Source of the DNA: Magnolia sinica
Taxonomy: Eukaryota; Streptophyta; Magnoliopsida; Magnoliales; Magnoliaceae
Direction: 5' to 3'
NCBI RefSeq assembly: GCF_029962835.1
Contig: NC_080574.1
Location: 25,022,001 to 25,086,000, forward strand
DNA length: 64,000 nt
In this document: positions 21,890 through 33,302 of the stretch, piece after piece
Numbering within the stretch: position 1 is the stretch's first letter
Layout: every line of letters begins with the position of its first letter
Notes under the pieces: model-generated
Databases searched by the model: none
Told to the model about the DNA's origin: nothing
What the model saw: only the letters and a program-made list of their open reading frames with translations
Made by a program: the position numbers and the translations under genes

Positions 21890-24450
21890 ATAATATCGTT
21901 TGGTTGGTGTTTTAAAATACAATTCTAAGTGGGAGTGAGTAGCTAACTTAGCAATATCATTTTTCTAAGTTATTCATGTTATCAACACGATCCATTGCAG
22001 GAAATGATAACGTAATAAAATAACAATTTCGGTAATGATAGCATAATAAAATAACAATTTCCAAATTGGGTTATTTCAGTGCATGAAAGGCATGATATAT
22101 GGATGCGTGTTTTGCACAATTCCAACACTCCCTCATTAAAGCGACTCCAACGTCTTTCACAACAATACCTATATTATTATAACGTGGCTAATCTCCAGCA
22201 TTACCAATAAGTGTTATGATATGTATGATTAGTCAGATGTTTATTTGTGCATATTCAAACAACATATTAGTGAAGCTAGAATACCGCAAATTTGTCACAA
22301 GTCTAATGAGGCTTATTGTGGTTGCAGCACCTCCTCATCCATGTCCCTTGATCCATTTTAGGGTTCGTTATTTAATAGTCCGAGTTACACAATCAAATAA
22401 CGGTAAGGGCTCATCGCCTAAGGAAAATCCTAATAATATAAGGGTCATAAGGGTCGTCATCATCGTCATCCCAACACAAATGTGGTGGAGGCCCGTCACC
22501 CAAATCTATCAATAATATGGTAAGCTCATGGCTTTTATTAGTGCTCAATGGTCACTACGGGCAGGCTCATCATCGATATTTTACCAACACGGGGGTTTGA
22601 CACCCATTATTTTACCAATATGGCAGGCACATCACCCCAGCATAGGCCGATGTCTTAGACACAATGTCTCATACCACCATGCCTAGCTCATGAGTTTTTA
22701 TAAGATCGTAACACGCTAACGGTTATAAATGGACTTAAATCAATGGTATCTTAGATTCTATTGGATGTTATACAATCACCAAGTATAAAGGTGATTGGCT
22801 CTACATTAGATTGATTTGATCTACTACGGAGAACCCTAAGTAAATTTGGCACTGGGTGTAAGCATCCCACATAGTTTCGATTACTTTCAGTCGTCCGTGT
22901 TCAACCTAGGTCAATCGAACAAGCCCGGGGTGGCCGACCAATGCGAGCCACTCTCTAACTTAGACATTTTACAGAGTTGAATTTGCAACCATAACAATTA
23001 TAATAATAAGGCAGTATTTAGTAGTCTATACAATAATAGGGCAAGTCAATCATAAATACTTACCAACTAAAGGAATCTAGATGATCATTAAGTAACTTAT
23101 TAATTCTATGTACAAGCCCTAAAATCATGAATTTCATTTATTTAAGCATTTCATCAAGCATGTTAATCACCAAAAACAAGTAATATCAAGATTTGTAATA
23201 AAGAAGTAAGTTTAGAAATGATAGCACACAAAATTCTAAACACAACATAGATTCATTAATTAAGACCCTTAAGAGTTGATAAAATGAATGGTCCATACCT
23301 TAAAAGATGATTATTTGATCTAATCGCATCAGGGTTAGGGTTTTTAGGGGAAAACATCAATTCCTAATACAAAACAAGGAAATACAGTCAATAATAAAGA
23401 AAAACTATAATTAGGTAGTAGAATCAAAGAATTGGATGTAAATCTTACATCCAGTTACACGTAGGGGTGAATTCTAATTCATATAGAGCAAAGGGACTAC
23501 CCAAAATTGGGTTTATATAATGCTAAATTTGTTCTAATTAGCCCTAAGACAAGATAATATGTATTATAACCCTATGAGAGGTTGTTTCTAACTTTTGAGG
23601 TCTACTAGTGAATGTACGGGTCAATCTACAGTGCAGGTTAGTTGGTCTTAATGATGATCTATGGAAGTCTTTGATTGCCTTGCAAATCAGACACACCAGT
23701 CAATGGTTATGACAAGAGATCAATTCAATAGTCATCAATCATCAATCGAGGTCGGGACTATACGGATGTTTGTAGGATATTATTTTAGATTAATACCCTT
23801 AATTTGATCGTAATCTAGCGGTTTGAAAGCCACAACATAAGCAAAGTTCGGACATAGACAATTAACTTAAGTTCCTATTTAATTTTAAGAATATTCATAC
23901 ATCTCATGCACTGGCCTTGCAGGTCCAAGTTGAGCGATTCGACACGCGATCTTGGCTCAATATCCCACGATGGATGTCATGTCCACTAAGATGACTGTCT
24001 TTCTATAGTTTTGAGTCTAGCGGCCTAAAGCTTGTTTGGTTAATCCGGTCATTTTTTGGAAAATGTCAAATAATGAAATTTCTCATGTGTGACAGGTAGG
24101 GTTTGAATTAGCTAAGTTCATATTGTGACCTATTCGCAATTATTGAAAATGGTGATTCGGTCTTAATAATCCTAAGTCGTTAATTTTTTGCTAAAAGAGT
24201 GACTATGTCAATTTAGTTTAGGTGTGTGGGATAATCAAGATTCAATTCATTAGTTGTCTTGATTTTAGGTGTATCTTCGTTAAAGAACGGTGATTTCGAT
24301 TAATCAGTGGTGGGTCAGCTAGATCTTCATCCTCGACTAATAGATCACAAGGTTAGACCCAAGATTTTGGTGATTGGACATATTTGTTAACTTCATATAA
24401 TTAATTAATCGTATTCGTGTGGTTATTTATTGATAACAACTTCATATAGG
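21890..24450 (-). mobile_element. Decayed copy of the 3.16-kb LTR-like element
   Basis: Shares landmarks with the elements at 45386 and 50801 in the same order: 'tggttggtgttttaaaatac' near 21900, the 'gaggctcgtcacc' motif series near 22430-22700, a minus-strand TATA box (ttatataa at about 23514-23521) next to 'gaattctaattcatat', and the 'gattaattaatcgtattcgtgtggttatttattg' tail. The terminal 400 bp with TGTAACACCC is absent, so the copy is truncated. Older than the other two. Confidence 0.6.
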
Positions 24451-24571
24451 CTAGGATTGAGTGTTAAAGATCACTACGATGCTAGTAAAGTCCTTAAGTT
24501 GTAAAGCGATTCCAAGTAATCTGATTATAGAGGTTGTTTGGATGCATGTATTTGCATGTAAAGCCTTTACA

Positions 24572-24669
24572 GGCTATAAAGAGATTACAAATTTTAACTA
24601 TAATATGATACCTGGTGAAAGGTGTAAAGAGATTACAGATTTTAGTTGTAATATGATACCCGGTGGAAA
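24572..24669. repeat. 49-bp tandem duplication
   Basis: Two units with a period of 49 bp (24572 and 24621), each with 'taaagagattaca(a/g)attttag..(g)taatatgatacc(t/c)ggtg(g)aaa'. A few substitutions separate them. Confidence 0.8.
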
Positions 24670-24699
24670 GCCATGTTTCACTGCCCAAGCTATGGTATG

Positions 24700-25550
24700 A
24701 ATACCTACTTTATTCACTGTAAACACTTTATAAGCTAGCTAAACACACAATTTGTTTACATGGAAACAGATTCCCACTTGAAAGCTTGGCTAGTGGGCCA
24801 TGCTTAAGGCTTGCATGGATGGCCCAATCAATTTTTGGGTCAGATGTAAGGCTCATTTTATTTTAGCCCAACTTGGTTTGGCCTAGCCCGGCACAACCTG
24901 AATTTGTGCGTTTATATGCAGATATGTCATCTCATCCAAAGTATGGCCATCCAATTGTATATCAAGCCAACATGAGAACATATTAGAAACATGTGATCCT
25001 TCAAGCAATTATCTTATTGAAATGTATTTGTTGTGTCAGTACATTATTATGAGATGTAAGCCATTACTCTTTTCATCCATTCATCCTGATCATTAATTCA
25101 TGGATTGGCTCCTATATAGGGACTTGTGGATGAGTTTCGCATACCTAAACGAGAAAATCAAAATTCGATAGAATTCATACCTTCATGGAGGTTTGCCAAC
25201 GGGATGTTTGCTTTGGTCCTATCATTTGGACTTATAATCACAACATTAAGAAGCCAAAAAGCATGATCATGGCGATATAGGGCTAGTAAAGATACCTACT
25301 AGAGTCGAGCATATTCTTTGAACTTGAGGGAGTCCCTTGATAATATACAAGAGATGTTCATAATTCATGCATGTTTGACATGTTTAAACAATAAGATGCA
25401 ATGTTGCCACACTTCAATTTTGACTATTTACTATATATTTAGTTTATTTTGCTATTTAGGTCAATCTTTTGAATTTTGTGAATGAGATTTTTATTAAACA
25501 ATCGTGTGAAATTTTTTTGCATGACCATTAGCTGTAACATATTCAAATTT
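24700..25550. other. Non-coding stretch, nothing recognised
   Basis: AT-rich, no supported gene or clear repeat. A local phrase 'gctagtgggccatgcttaaggcttgcatgg' near 24790 is all that stands out. Confidence 0.5.
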
Positions 25551-25554
25551 TTTT

Positions 25555-25860
25555 TTGCAAAAACTTCAGCGATGGACCAAATCCATCGCTAATTTCCGAA
25601 CAAATCAAAAATCAACAATGGATGAGGTCCGTTGCTTACCCTAAGATCAACGACGGACCATATCCGTCGCCAAAATTTTTAATAACATTCGGGTTTTTCG
25701 ATAGTTCAGCGATGGATTTTTAATTTGTGAGATAGATATGATCCGTTTATTTGTGACAGAATAAACTGTTGCAGATTAGCGACGGATTCTATCCATGTCT
25801 GTCGTTAATTGCGTTTTGCGACGAGTCTTGTCCGTTGAAAATTTGTAATTTTGGCATTAT
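25555..25860. mobile_element. CACTA-type subterminal repeat remnant
   Basis: Several inverted and direct copies of a motif of the type 'gcgacggat...atccgtcgc' (agcgatggaccaaatccatcgct; acgacggaccatatccgtcgcc; agcgacggattctatcc). Such clustered subterminal repeats are known from CACTA (En/Spm) transposons; the related stretch at 39475-39763 ends in tagtg. Here the terminal bases are degenerate. Confidence 0.5.
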
Positions 25861-25889
25861 GAGTACACCTGTACACCTCAACCACCATT

Positions 25890-26600
25890 TACATTAATAC
25901 TCTCCCTCAAGGTAGACAATAAATATTAATTATGCTACAATTTTAACATGAGAATTTTATATACTAAAATAAAATTGTCGGCTACTAAGCTCTTTTAAGA
26001 CAAATGAGGAGTGCAGATGGCACGAAGAACAGATGACACGAAGCATAGGATTCTTACAAACAAAGTGATAATCAACTTCAATATACTTGGTAAACTCATA
26101 AAAATCTGGGTTGGAAGCAACGTGGATGGCAGCTTGGTTATCCCTATAGAGAGCTATAAGAGAATAATAATGGATAGCTAGATCAGAGACAAATGGAGCT
26201 AGAGAATATCACTAATGCCATGGGTCATTGAATAATACTCAGCCTCAGTAGAAGATTGGGCAACAATAAATAATTTTTTTACTTCTTAAAGAAATAAGAT
26301 TTCTACCAAAGAACGTGCAGAAGCTTATAGTAGAGTGACAATCATCAAATGAGCCTACGTAGTTCACGTTAAAATAAATACTACATTGTGATGATCATAA
26401 GATGCATAGAGGATACCCTTTTTAGGAGCAAATTTCATATAAGAAAGTATGCAAAACACCGCATCAAGATGGTGTGAGAAAGGCTTTTGCAATGAATTGC
26501 ATCTTTGCAAATATAGTTATAAACGATCTAAAAGGGAGACATATTATCTCTTCCTAGTATATGAATTCATTGAGGCTTAAAAGTTCCCATTCAGCTCTCA
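25890..26600 (-). pseudogene. Ty1/copia polyprotein relic (end of reverse transcriptase and RNase H), copy 1
   Basis: Read on the minus strand across several frames, the order is that of copia pol: residues resembling HLDAVFCILSYMKFAP (RT end) near 26430, YVGSFDDCHSTISF near 26330, VAQSSTEAEYYSM (26224-26275), then DNQAAIHVASNPDF and KYIEVDYHFV (26060-26150), the conserved RNase H region with the DNQ and E-D landmarks. It closes with 'cttgagggagagtatta', which fits a polypurine tract just before a 3' LTR (25895-25912). Frameshifts and stops occur throughout, so it is dead. Product in life: copying of the element's RNA and removal of RNA from the hybrid. The CACTA-like remnant sits immediately where the LTR should begin. 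Confidence 0.8.
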
Positions 26601-26879
26601 AGAATCTCAAAAAATTACACAAACATTCATCATTTGGTTAGTTTTTCATGAATAAAGACGTGACATATAATGGTCAAGTTCCTCCTATGTTATTGTAGTA
26701 AAATATAATATGATTCTATTTCATGTAGACAACCCTGTTCGTTTTATTACATGCAGACAACCCTATAAGTAAGTTGACAAGTCCATGGGGATCATCTTTA
26801 TGTAATAAATCTTGATAATAATATCCCTTATTTCTTTGGTGATATAATGTTCTATGAGCAAGTCACGTATCTTAGGGCT

Positions 26880-28925
26880 CGTTTGGCATCTCTACTCTTA
26901 TCTAATAAGGGTTACTCTAATATGCTCTTTTTATTATAGCTGCTATTTTAGATAAGCTTGTTTGGTAAAATTATGTTTTTAAAACCCAAAAAAGCTCTTA
27001 TATGAAATAAGCACGTTTGGTAAAACGTTCAAATAAGAGCTTTTTAAACAGGTAGATGTCATTTTTAAAAATTACAATGACTCCCTTATAAGAGCACTCT
27101 AGACAGTTGTTTTGGTGGATCTCATCATACATTAACCGTGCCCCAAATGAAAAAAGAATGGATCTCATCATACATTGACCATGCCCCAAATGAAAAAAGA
27201 AAGGATTTCATCCATTCTTGTTTGGAAAAAGAATGGATGGCTACAACCTTTATGTTTTAACACATTTGGGTCGTCCATTGTGTCAAACATTGGATATGGA
27301 TCCTCTATTATGTGGAGCTCACCTTTGATGTGGATCATCCATCGTGTGAGCCAAACCTTAATAGTAGGCCATCCATCATGCAAGGTTTATCATTCATTAT
27401 TAGGGGTTAACCTGTGACATGGATCATCCATTATGTGGGGCCCACCTTTATATAGGTCATCCATCATGTGAAGCCCACCATCAATGCTAATTGTCCTTTA
27501 TATGAGAACCATCAATGTCTATTACCCATAATGTGGAATCCACATTTGATATGTCCATCGTGTGGGCCCCACTTACAAGTGGGTTGTCCATTATGTGGGG
27601 CCTACTTTTGATTTCCACCATCCATCATGTGGGGTGCACCTTCTATGTGGATCATCTATCAAGTTGGGCCACTTTGGATATGCCATCCATAATACGAGAC
27701 CTTGGATGTGGATCGTCTATTAGGTGCGGCCCACTTAATGTGGACTACTCATCACAAGGGGCCACACTTTAATGTGGGTCACCCATTATGTGAGGCCCAC
27801 TCCGTCCATTATGTGGGCCACCTTCATGTGGACCATCATTATGTGGGGCCCCACCTTTAATATGGGTCATTCATCATGTGGCCCCACTTTTGATCTCAAC
27901 TATTCATCACGTGGGTCCACCTTTGATGTCCATCATCCACCATGTGGGTCCCCACCTTTGATGTGGACATCAAGTGGGGTCCACTTATTGTGGATGGTCA
28001 ATTATGTTGGAACACACTTTAATGTGGGCCATCTATCATGTGGGGCCCAACTTTGATGTGAACCATGCATTATGTGGGCCCACCTTGATGTGGACCATTG
28101 TGGGAGGCACCTTTAATATGGGTTGTTCATCATGCAAACTCACCTTTAATGTCCATCATCTATCATGTGGGTCCCACCTTTGCTATGAACCATCCATCAC
28201 ATGGGGTTCACTTGATGTGTGGGGCCACATTTTTATGTGGGCCATCCATCATGTGGGATCCACCTTTAATGTTTACCATCCATCATATGGGACCCACCTT
28301 TGATGTTCACCATCCGTCATATGGGTCCCACCTTTGTTGTGCATTGTCCATCATGTGGGGCGCAACCTTCAATATGGGTCATCCATCATATGGGCCTACC
28401 TTTGATGTCAACCTTCCATCATGTGGTCCCACCTTCAATGTCCACCATCCATCATGCGGGTCCCACCTTTGATGCAGATTGTCCATCATGTGGGGGCCAC
28501 ACTTTGATGTGAGGCATCCATCATGTGCGACCCTCCTTTAATATGATCATGTATTATGTGGGTCCACCTTGATGTGGACCCACATAATACATTCATCATA
28601 TAGAGCCTGCCTTCAATATGGGTTGTTCATCATGTGTGTCCACCTTAGAAAAATTGTAAAGAGGAGAAGGGGGCAAGATGAGAATTACTTAAGTTTAAGG
28701 ACAAACTTGTGTAAAAATTAACCAAAAATGTTTACCCGCTTAAGATAAATAAGCTCTTAAAGAAAAAATGACCTCTCCCTCACTTATTTTGTAATATCTT
28801 TTTTGCTAGTTTCTAAAAAAATAAGTTTTAAAATTAGAGCTTTACTAAAATAATCTATTTTCAAAATAAAAGCTTACTTTTTTAGAATAAGCAAATAAGT
28901 TCTTTTTAAAGCTTGTTAAAGATAA
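26880..28925. mobile_element. Element carrying the 34-36-bp minisatellite, against copia copy 2
   Basis: Left boundary region 'agggctcgtttggcatctctactc', right boundary inside the RNase H frame of copia copy 2. Flanks of the internal array consist of T/A-rich sequence with 'aagcttgtttggtaaaa', 'aataagagctttttaa' on the left and 'ttagaataagcaaataagttctttttaaagcttgtt' on the right, partly inverted to each other. A second member with the same arrangement is at 55265-63988. No transposase; non-autonomous if a DNA element. Exact ends and a target duplication could not be settled. Confidence 0.5.
27255..28640. repeat. 34-36-bp minisatellite array 'catccatcatgtggg.cccacctttgatgtggac'
   Basis: About 38 units over 1.4 kb. 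Examples with period 34 are clear at 28245-28345. The core words are catcatgtggg, cccacctttgatgt. Stop-poor frames over the plus strand (27515-28512) translate to repeating histidine- and cysteine-containing segments and are not genes. Shorter arrays of the same repeat lie at 55440-55581 and 63141-63660. Confidence 0.9.
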
Positions 28926-29135
28926 AGCTCTATATTTAGCTTTAGTGTCAGACTTGGACACTAAATTGCTTCTTTGTAGACCATGAAATCAAGTTTATGC
29001 CAAAGAAAATAACATACCTAAATATTGAGCATCGATTGTTGGGGCAACCAGTCCAATCGGCATTTATCTAATGGAGTAATATGAAAACCATAATCAATTG
29101 TACCTTTCACATAGCGAAGAATGTGCTTGGTGATT
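28926..29135 (-). pseudogene. Ty1/copia polyprotein relic (RT end/RNase H start), copy 2
   Basis: Minus strand gives EITKHILRYVKGTIDYGF, then DWTGCPNNRCS, FFGINLISWSTKKQ and, after a one-base shift, SKSDTKAKYRALS. This order matches the border between the connection domain and RNase H in copia elements (known pattern: RYLKGT, DADWAG, STSGY, SWKSKKQ, SSAEAEYRA). At least two frame changes. It differs from copy 1 in the overlapping part, so the two relics come from two elements, not one split element. Confidence 0.8.
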
Positions 29136-29214
29136 TCAAGTTCTCTCATCATCTCATTTCTCTTTTATTTGATTGTATTTTACGGCTACTAATTTCATAG
29201 ACTTTTTGTGCATG

Positions 29215-29560
29215 GGATATTTGGATTGGAGGTTATTTGGACTGGGATAATATTGGGGCAATTTAAGGGTTGTTTAGTTTGGAGATTGTTTATATTAGGT
29301 AATTTAGAGGCCTTTTTAGATTGGGGGTAATTTCAATTCAAATAATGTAAGGGCTTCTTAGATTTGGGCAATGTAAGGGATAGTTCGAATAAGGGCAATG
29401 TAAGGGAGCTTGTATTTAGAATGCATTGGAATCTAAATCATAATAACACTGAAATTAAGGTGATCCTAAATCTTTATTTGTGTTTGGAAGCTTGTAATTG
29501 TAATGTATTGGAATCCAGAAATTGGGTTTGGACGCTTATAATTGGAATGCATTGAAATTC
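29215..29560. repeat. Degenerate tandem repeat around 'gggcaatgtaaggg'
   Basis: Loose units of 24-35 bp: 'tttggactgggataatattggggcaatttaagg', 'gatttgggcaatgtaagggatagttcg', 'aataagggcaatgtaaggg'. Then 'tgtttggaagcttgtaattgtaatgtattggaatccagaa' is followed by a second version. The frame at 29364-29555 is incidental. Confidence 0.5.
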
Positions 29561-29569
29561 TTTAGTATA

Positions 29570-29730
29570 TTCATAATAATCTGAATTGATTAATTAAAAC
29601 AACTTTAATATACCAAATTAATGTACATATGTGATATTTGACAAAATAATTATAATAAGCCTATTAAAATATATACTATGGTAAAAATGACGAATTTTTT
29701 ATCCTCGGGTAGGCCACAAAAGTAAAGATC
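29570..29730. repeat. Dispersed repeat shared with 4380-4537
   Basis: Same sequence of phrases as at 4.4 kb ('tgatatttgacaaaataattataataagcctattaaaatatatact'). Without a minisatellite on its right side, unlike the first copy. Confidence 0.5.
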
Positions 29731-30726
29731 ATAAAGGATCATTCGATTAATGTAATTTTAGTGATGTAGCCAATAATTAGATTGCTTTAGGGTAATGTCA
29801 GTCTGCCACGTTATGATTTACTAATTTCTCTACATGCAGATACACAAAGACAGTATCACATCCAAATTGTGAAATAAGTTGTATACACTATGGACCAAAA
29901 ATTAGATTAGTTTGCTCATTAGTTGGGCCACTCATATATGTTGAATGTTGGCCATTGAAGTGTTCTTTTAATAAGCCACATCGACCACCTCTTGATGAAT
30001 GTTTAGGACCAGTGGGGTTATTAACATGATACATTGTTGATTCACAAACATGGTTGTATGTTTATAAATGGTGCATGAAAATTCTTCTCTTACATTTTTT
30101 CACATTGATTGGAATTCCCTATTACTTTTAATTGGTTTCAGGTCCACCGCAGCTCGAACTAATAATGTTGAATGATAAACTTAGCCATCATATCTACGAG
30201 GAGATTACAAGGAATATAGAAAATATGAATGAGAAATATGTTATTGGCACTAACGTTTCAAGCAATGTCTTCAGGTGTGAATCAGATAGATTGGGGCCTA
30301 TTGCCACCAAGCAGTTTAAATACCATAATGATAAGTCCAAAATTGATTAACATGCTAAAAATGAATTGGAAGTTTTAGCCAATGTTAATTACAGAAACTT
30401 GATCAAGCTGCTTGGATACTCTATCTCATCTACTCATAGCTTACTTATCTTCATGCAGTACATGAAGAATGGTTCTTTATATGCGGCCTTTCACGGTTCA
30501 TCTTTTGTTTGCCTTGGCTATCATTCTCTTGCATCACATAAAATAACAAGCTCCCAATGGGTGGGTTCATTTTTCTAGCATGTAGGCTGGGTTGGGTCCA
30601 TTGATAACTTTTCTACCATCATCCAGCCCTATCCTGATATATAACCTAGTTTATGGTTGTTAAGGACCCGATCTCATGCCTATAAGCTGGGAATGGAAAT
30701 AAATTTTATGTATGTATTCAGAGGCA

Positions 30727-30727
<1 letters not shown>

Positions 30728-30774
<47 letters not shown>
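30728..30774. repeat. (TC)n microsatellite
   Basis: Uninterrupted tctctc tract inside the gap of the kinase relic; the adjacent small frame reads through it. Confidence 0.95.
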
Positions 30775-30775
<1 letters not shown>

Positions 30776-31372
30776 ATACATATATGGTTATGTACAATCA
30801 TCGCTGGTTAAGTTATGGCATCGTGAATGGGGACGTTTCTCATCTCATGTTTCTTAGATAGTGTTAACCATATTGATTTTCTTTCACTATGTATCTCTGG
30901 TAAATGATATTAACTTGCTTTGTTTTAACATTTTAAATTAGACCTTCTAGAGAAAAGAGTCACCTTGTATGGAGCACAAGGTAGACGAGCGAGAGCTTCC
31001 TTATCTCTATGAGCATTACAAGCATTGGAGAATCCATCAAGACATAAAATTTGCAAATATTCTGCTGGATGAAAATTTCGAAGCGCACATAGCAAATTTT
31101 GGTCTATTTGGATGCATGACAGATGACCAAAGTACGATCATGACCAAACCAGGAGGTACACGTCTATATAGCTACAGAGTGTAATTAGATAGTCCCTGAA
31201 AATTTTAATATTTACAAGTTTGGAATTATGCTTTTGCAAATCATCACTGCAAGAAGGTACGAGTGGGCAATGGGGATAATCTGTTTACATGGGTTAGTCT
31301 TCCTAGCATCATCTTATTTGTCACAAGCTAGTATAAATGTGTTGCCGATAATTTTCTATTGTTCATAATGAA

Positions 31373-31373
<1 letters not shown>

Positions 31374-31411
<38 letters not shown>
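31374..31411. repeat. (TA)n microsatellite
   Basis: Uninterrupted tatata tract between segments 2 and 3 of the kinase relic. Confidence 0.95.
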
Positions 31412-31415
<4 letters not shown>

Positions 31416-31685
31416 CTATTTCTCCAAATTTTAGATCCTCTCGGAAACACTCACGGAAGGGACTATCATGAATGCAACGGACTAGTTGGTGTCTCTATCT
31501 TGTACAGACCCCAACACCATGTGGAAAATATACCATCTGGCTTGCCGGTGCACACACAACAGACCCTCTAGTAGGCCCCCCATGTCTTAGGTTGTGGCAC
31601 ACTTGGCTTCTTTGCTACTGGATGATGAATAGCGCACTTCCTATAGGGTAACCAATCATAGCCTATGCAAACTGTTAACATAAAA

Positions 31686-32005
31686 AGTAGCAATGATAGC
31701 AAGGCTAGTAACTGACCTATATGACCCACTAGGCTTGGAAGTACAACCTGCTTAATAAATGTGTTGTCTCCATTCCAACACTTAAGGCCATATTAAGCCT
31801 AAACTCCAGTTATAATGCCTATATATATCAGTCTTATAAGTTAGGAGTAGCAATGATAGCAAGGCTAGTAACTGACCTATATGACCCACTAGGCTTGGAA
31901 GTACAACCTGCTTAATAAATGTGTTGTCTCCATTCCAACACTTAAGGCCATATTAAGCCTAAACTCCAGTTATAATGCCTATATATATCAGTCTTATAAG
32001 TTAGG
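31686..32005. repeat. Perfect 160-bp tandem duplication
   Basis: 31686-31845 and 31846-32005 are identical base for base as far as I can compare (agtagcaatgatagcaagg ... cagtcttataagttagg). No coding sense. Identity suggests a very recent event or an assembly error. Confidence 0.95.
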
Positions 32006-32545
32006 ACTGGGCTTTTATTTCAGGCCTGAAGAATAATTATTTAATGGCTGGAGCACCTTCATGGATGCAACAGACTGTCAACTTACTTGCTGGGGCAATG
32101 TACTAAGGCCAAAATCTGAAATTTTGCCTTGGGAATCAATAAGAAGATTTTCAGGCTAAACAGGGAAGATAACTTCTGTTGCTCCAATCTTTGAGCTCAA
32201 TAAACAGAGTTGAAATAAAATAAAGTAAGAGCAGATGAGCATCAACTCATGAAGCACTCATCAAGCAACCCAAATAGCCTAGCCTCCCTCTTCAAACAAA
32301 ACTGCTCAGAAAAGCCTCATAAGAAACACTAAGTGAATAATACTAGCCATGTCTATGGTAAATGAAAACAAATGTTCAATTCTAAATAGATGGTAATTGA
32401 CATTCCAAGCGATATAGCTGTAGCAAAGAATCAAGGACCATGTATACTGGTTGTTATCACAATTCCCTACAATGTTTGTTGCTGCAGAAATTTTTGAGAA
32501 AACCTGCAATATGAGAAGTTGGCATTTACAGAGGCCCCAACAAAA

Positions 32546-32731
32546 CTAAATATTGTTTGCAGGACGCAAGATTCCAAGAGGGTCAACTGTCAAGTCAGGA
32601 TGCAACTCATCCACCTTCCCCATAGCCAGATGTTCATTCAACACTTGTGATGTAAAATTATACATTGGCAATTGCAGAGAATGCAAAGAAATCGACACTA
32701 AGAATTGGAAAAATGAAAAACTGAAGATCAT
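32546..32731 (-). pseudogene. Unidentified C-terminal coding-like segment
   Basis: Minus-strand frame ending in TAG at 32546-32548. Its last 45 residues look like protein and not like chance: LPMYNFTSQVLNEHLAMG followed by KVDELHPDLTVDPLGIL. A splice acceptor would be possible at 'ccaattcttag' (about 32700). I do not recognise the family. The complementary plus frame is also open but of less natural composition. It lies tail to head with the RopGAP fragment 200 bp away and is probably another gene fragment. Confidence 0.35.
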
Positions 32732-32908
32732 CTATTCTGAGATTCCACATAGAAAGCACACACCTTCCCAGCAATCAATTTAATCCTCATAATGCTAATA
32801 GTTTTACATGTACTTGAAAGCTATTTCACCCGACGAACATTAAAATAATCTGAAAGAGATTGCTTGATCACGGTCAAATCCAACAGTAAATAAAATATGC
32901 CACCAAAT

Positions 32909-33302
32909 TTCAGAGAGCTTCCTGCAGGAGTACTTGATGGCCTTTCCCCCAAACAAGTTCTGCAATGCAAAACAGAGGAAGAGTGTGGAACTTGTGAAAC
33001 TGCTCCTCCCAACTCAAGCTGTGCTCCTCAACTGGGCCGTTGATCTTATGGCAGACGTCGTCAAAGAGGAAGAAGCTAACAAGATGAATGCAAGAAACAT
33101 TGCCATGGTCTTTGCTCCCAACATGACTCAGATGGCCGATCCAATGACAGCTTTGATGCACGCCGTTCAAGTAATGAATCAGCTCAAGACCTTAATCTTG
33201 AAGACCCTACAGGAACGTGAAGAGACTGAGACAGCAGAGTCTTCACCCTTCTCTTCTACTTCAACAGATATGCGAGCTGATGAAAACTTTAATAGCAAAT
33301 GA
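32909..33302 (+). pseudogene. RopGAP fragment (RhoGAP domain, C-terminal part)
   Basis: In life: stimulates GTP hydrolysis by ROP/RAC GTPases at the plasma membrane. Residues FRELPAGVLDGLSPKQVLQ are read from 32909 in one frame; at 32984-32987 two bases are missing (tgtgg where tgtgtgg is expected) and the frame continues as VELVKLLLPTQAVLLNWAVD, then NKMNARNIAMVFAPNMTQMA and QVMNQLKTLILKTLQ. These are hallmarks of plant RopGAPs with a CRIB motif; the catalytic arginine and CRIB would be upstream and are absent. The ATG at 32934 belongs to a frame that does not match the family before the shift, so it is not a true start. A TGA at 33300-33302 cuts off the usual long tail, and a TIR element begins six bases later. 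Confidence 0.85.

Larger units (their letters stand above)
30142..31632 (+). pseudogene. Receptor-like kinase relic (ERECTA-type cytoplasmic region)
   Basis: In life: a serine/threonine kinase domain of a plasma-membrane leucine-rich-repeat receptor. Segment 1 (30142-30510) begins after a good splice acceptor (ttggtttcag) and reads PPQLELI, then an N-lobe with ATKQF (lysine of VAIK) and NELEVLANVNYRNLIKLLGY, in-frame TAA at about 30348, and YMKNGSLYAAFHG. Segment 2 (about 30950-31260) reads YGAQG, frame change, YEHYKHWRIHQDIKFANILL, EAHIANFGL, then after another shift FGIMLLQIITARR. HRD has become HQD and DFG is NFG, so catalytic residues are lost. Segment 3 (31434-31632) reads DPNTMWKIYHLACRCT, SSRPPMS with two in-frame stops. 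The part between HG and the alpha-E helix is missing and (TC)n and (TA)n tracts lie in the gaps. The ERECTA-family assignment rests on my memory of that juxtamembrane and kinase start; another LRR kinase is possible. Confidence 0.75.

Noticed and set aside
27515..28512. Histidine- and cysteine-rich open frames, possibly zinc-binding
   Set aside because: They arise from the 34-36-bp repeat; frames change wherever the unit length is not a multiple of three.
26880..28925. Precise target duplication for the minisatellite element
   Set aside because: Several short matches are possible at the borders, but none is convincing, so I give only approximate ends.
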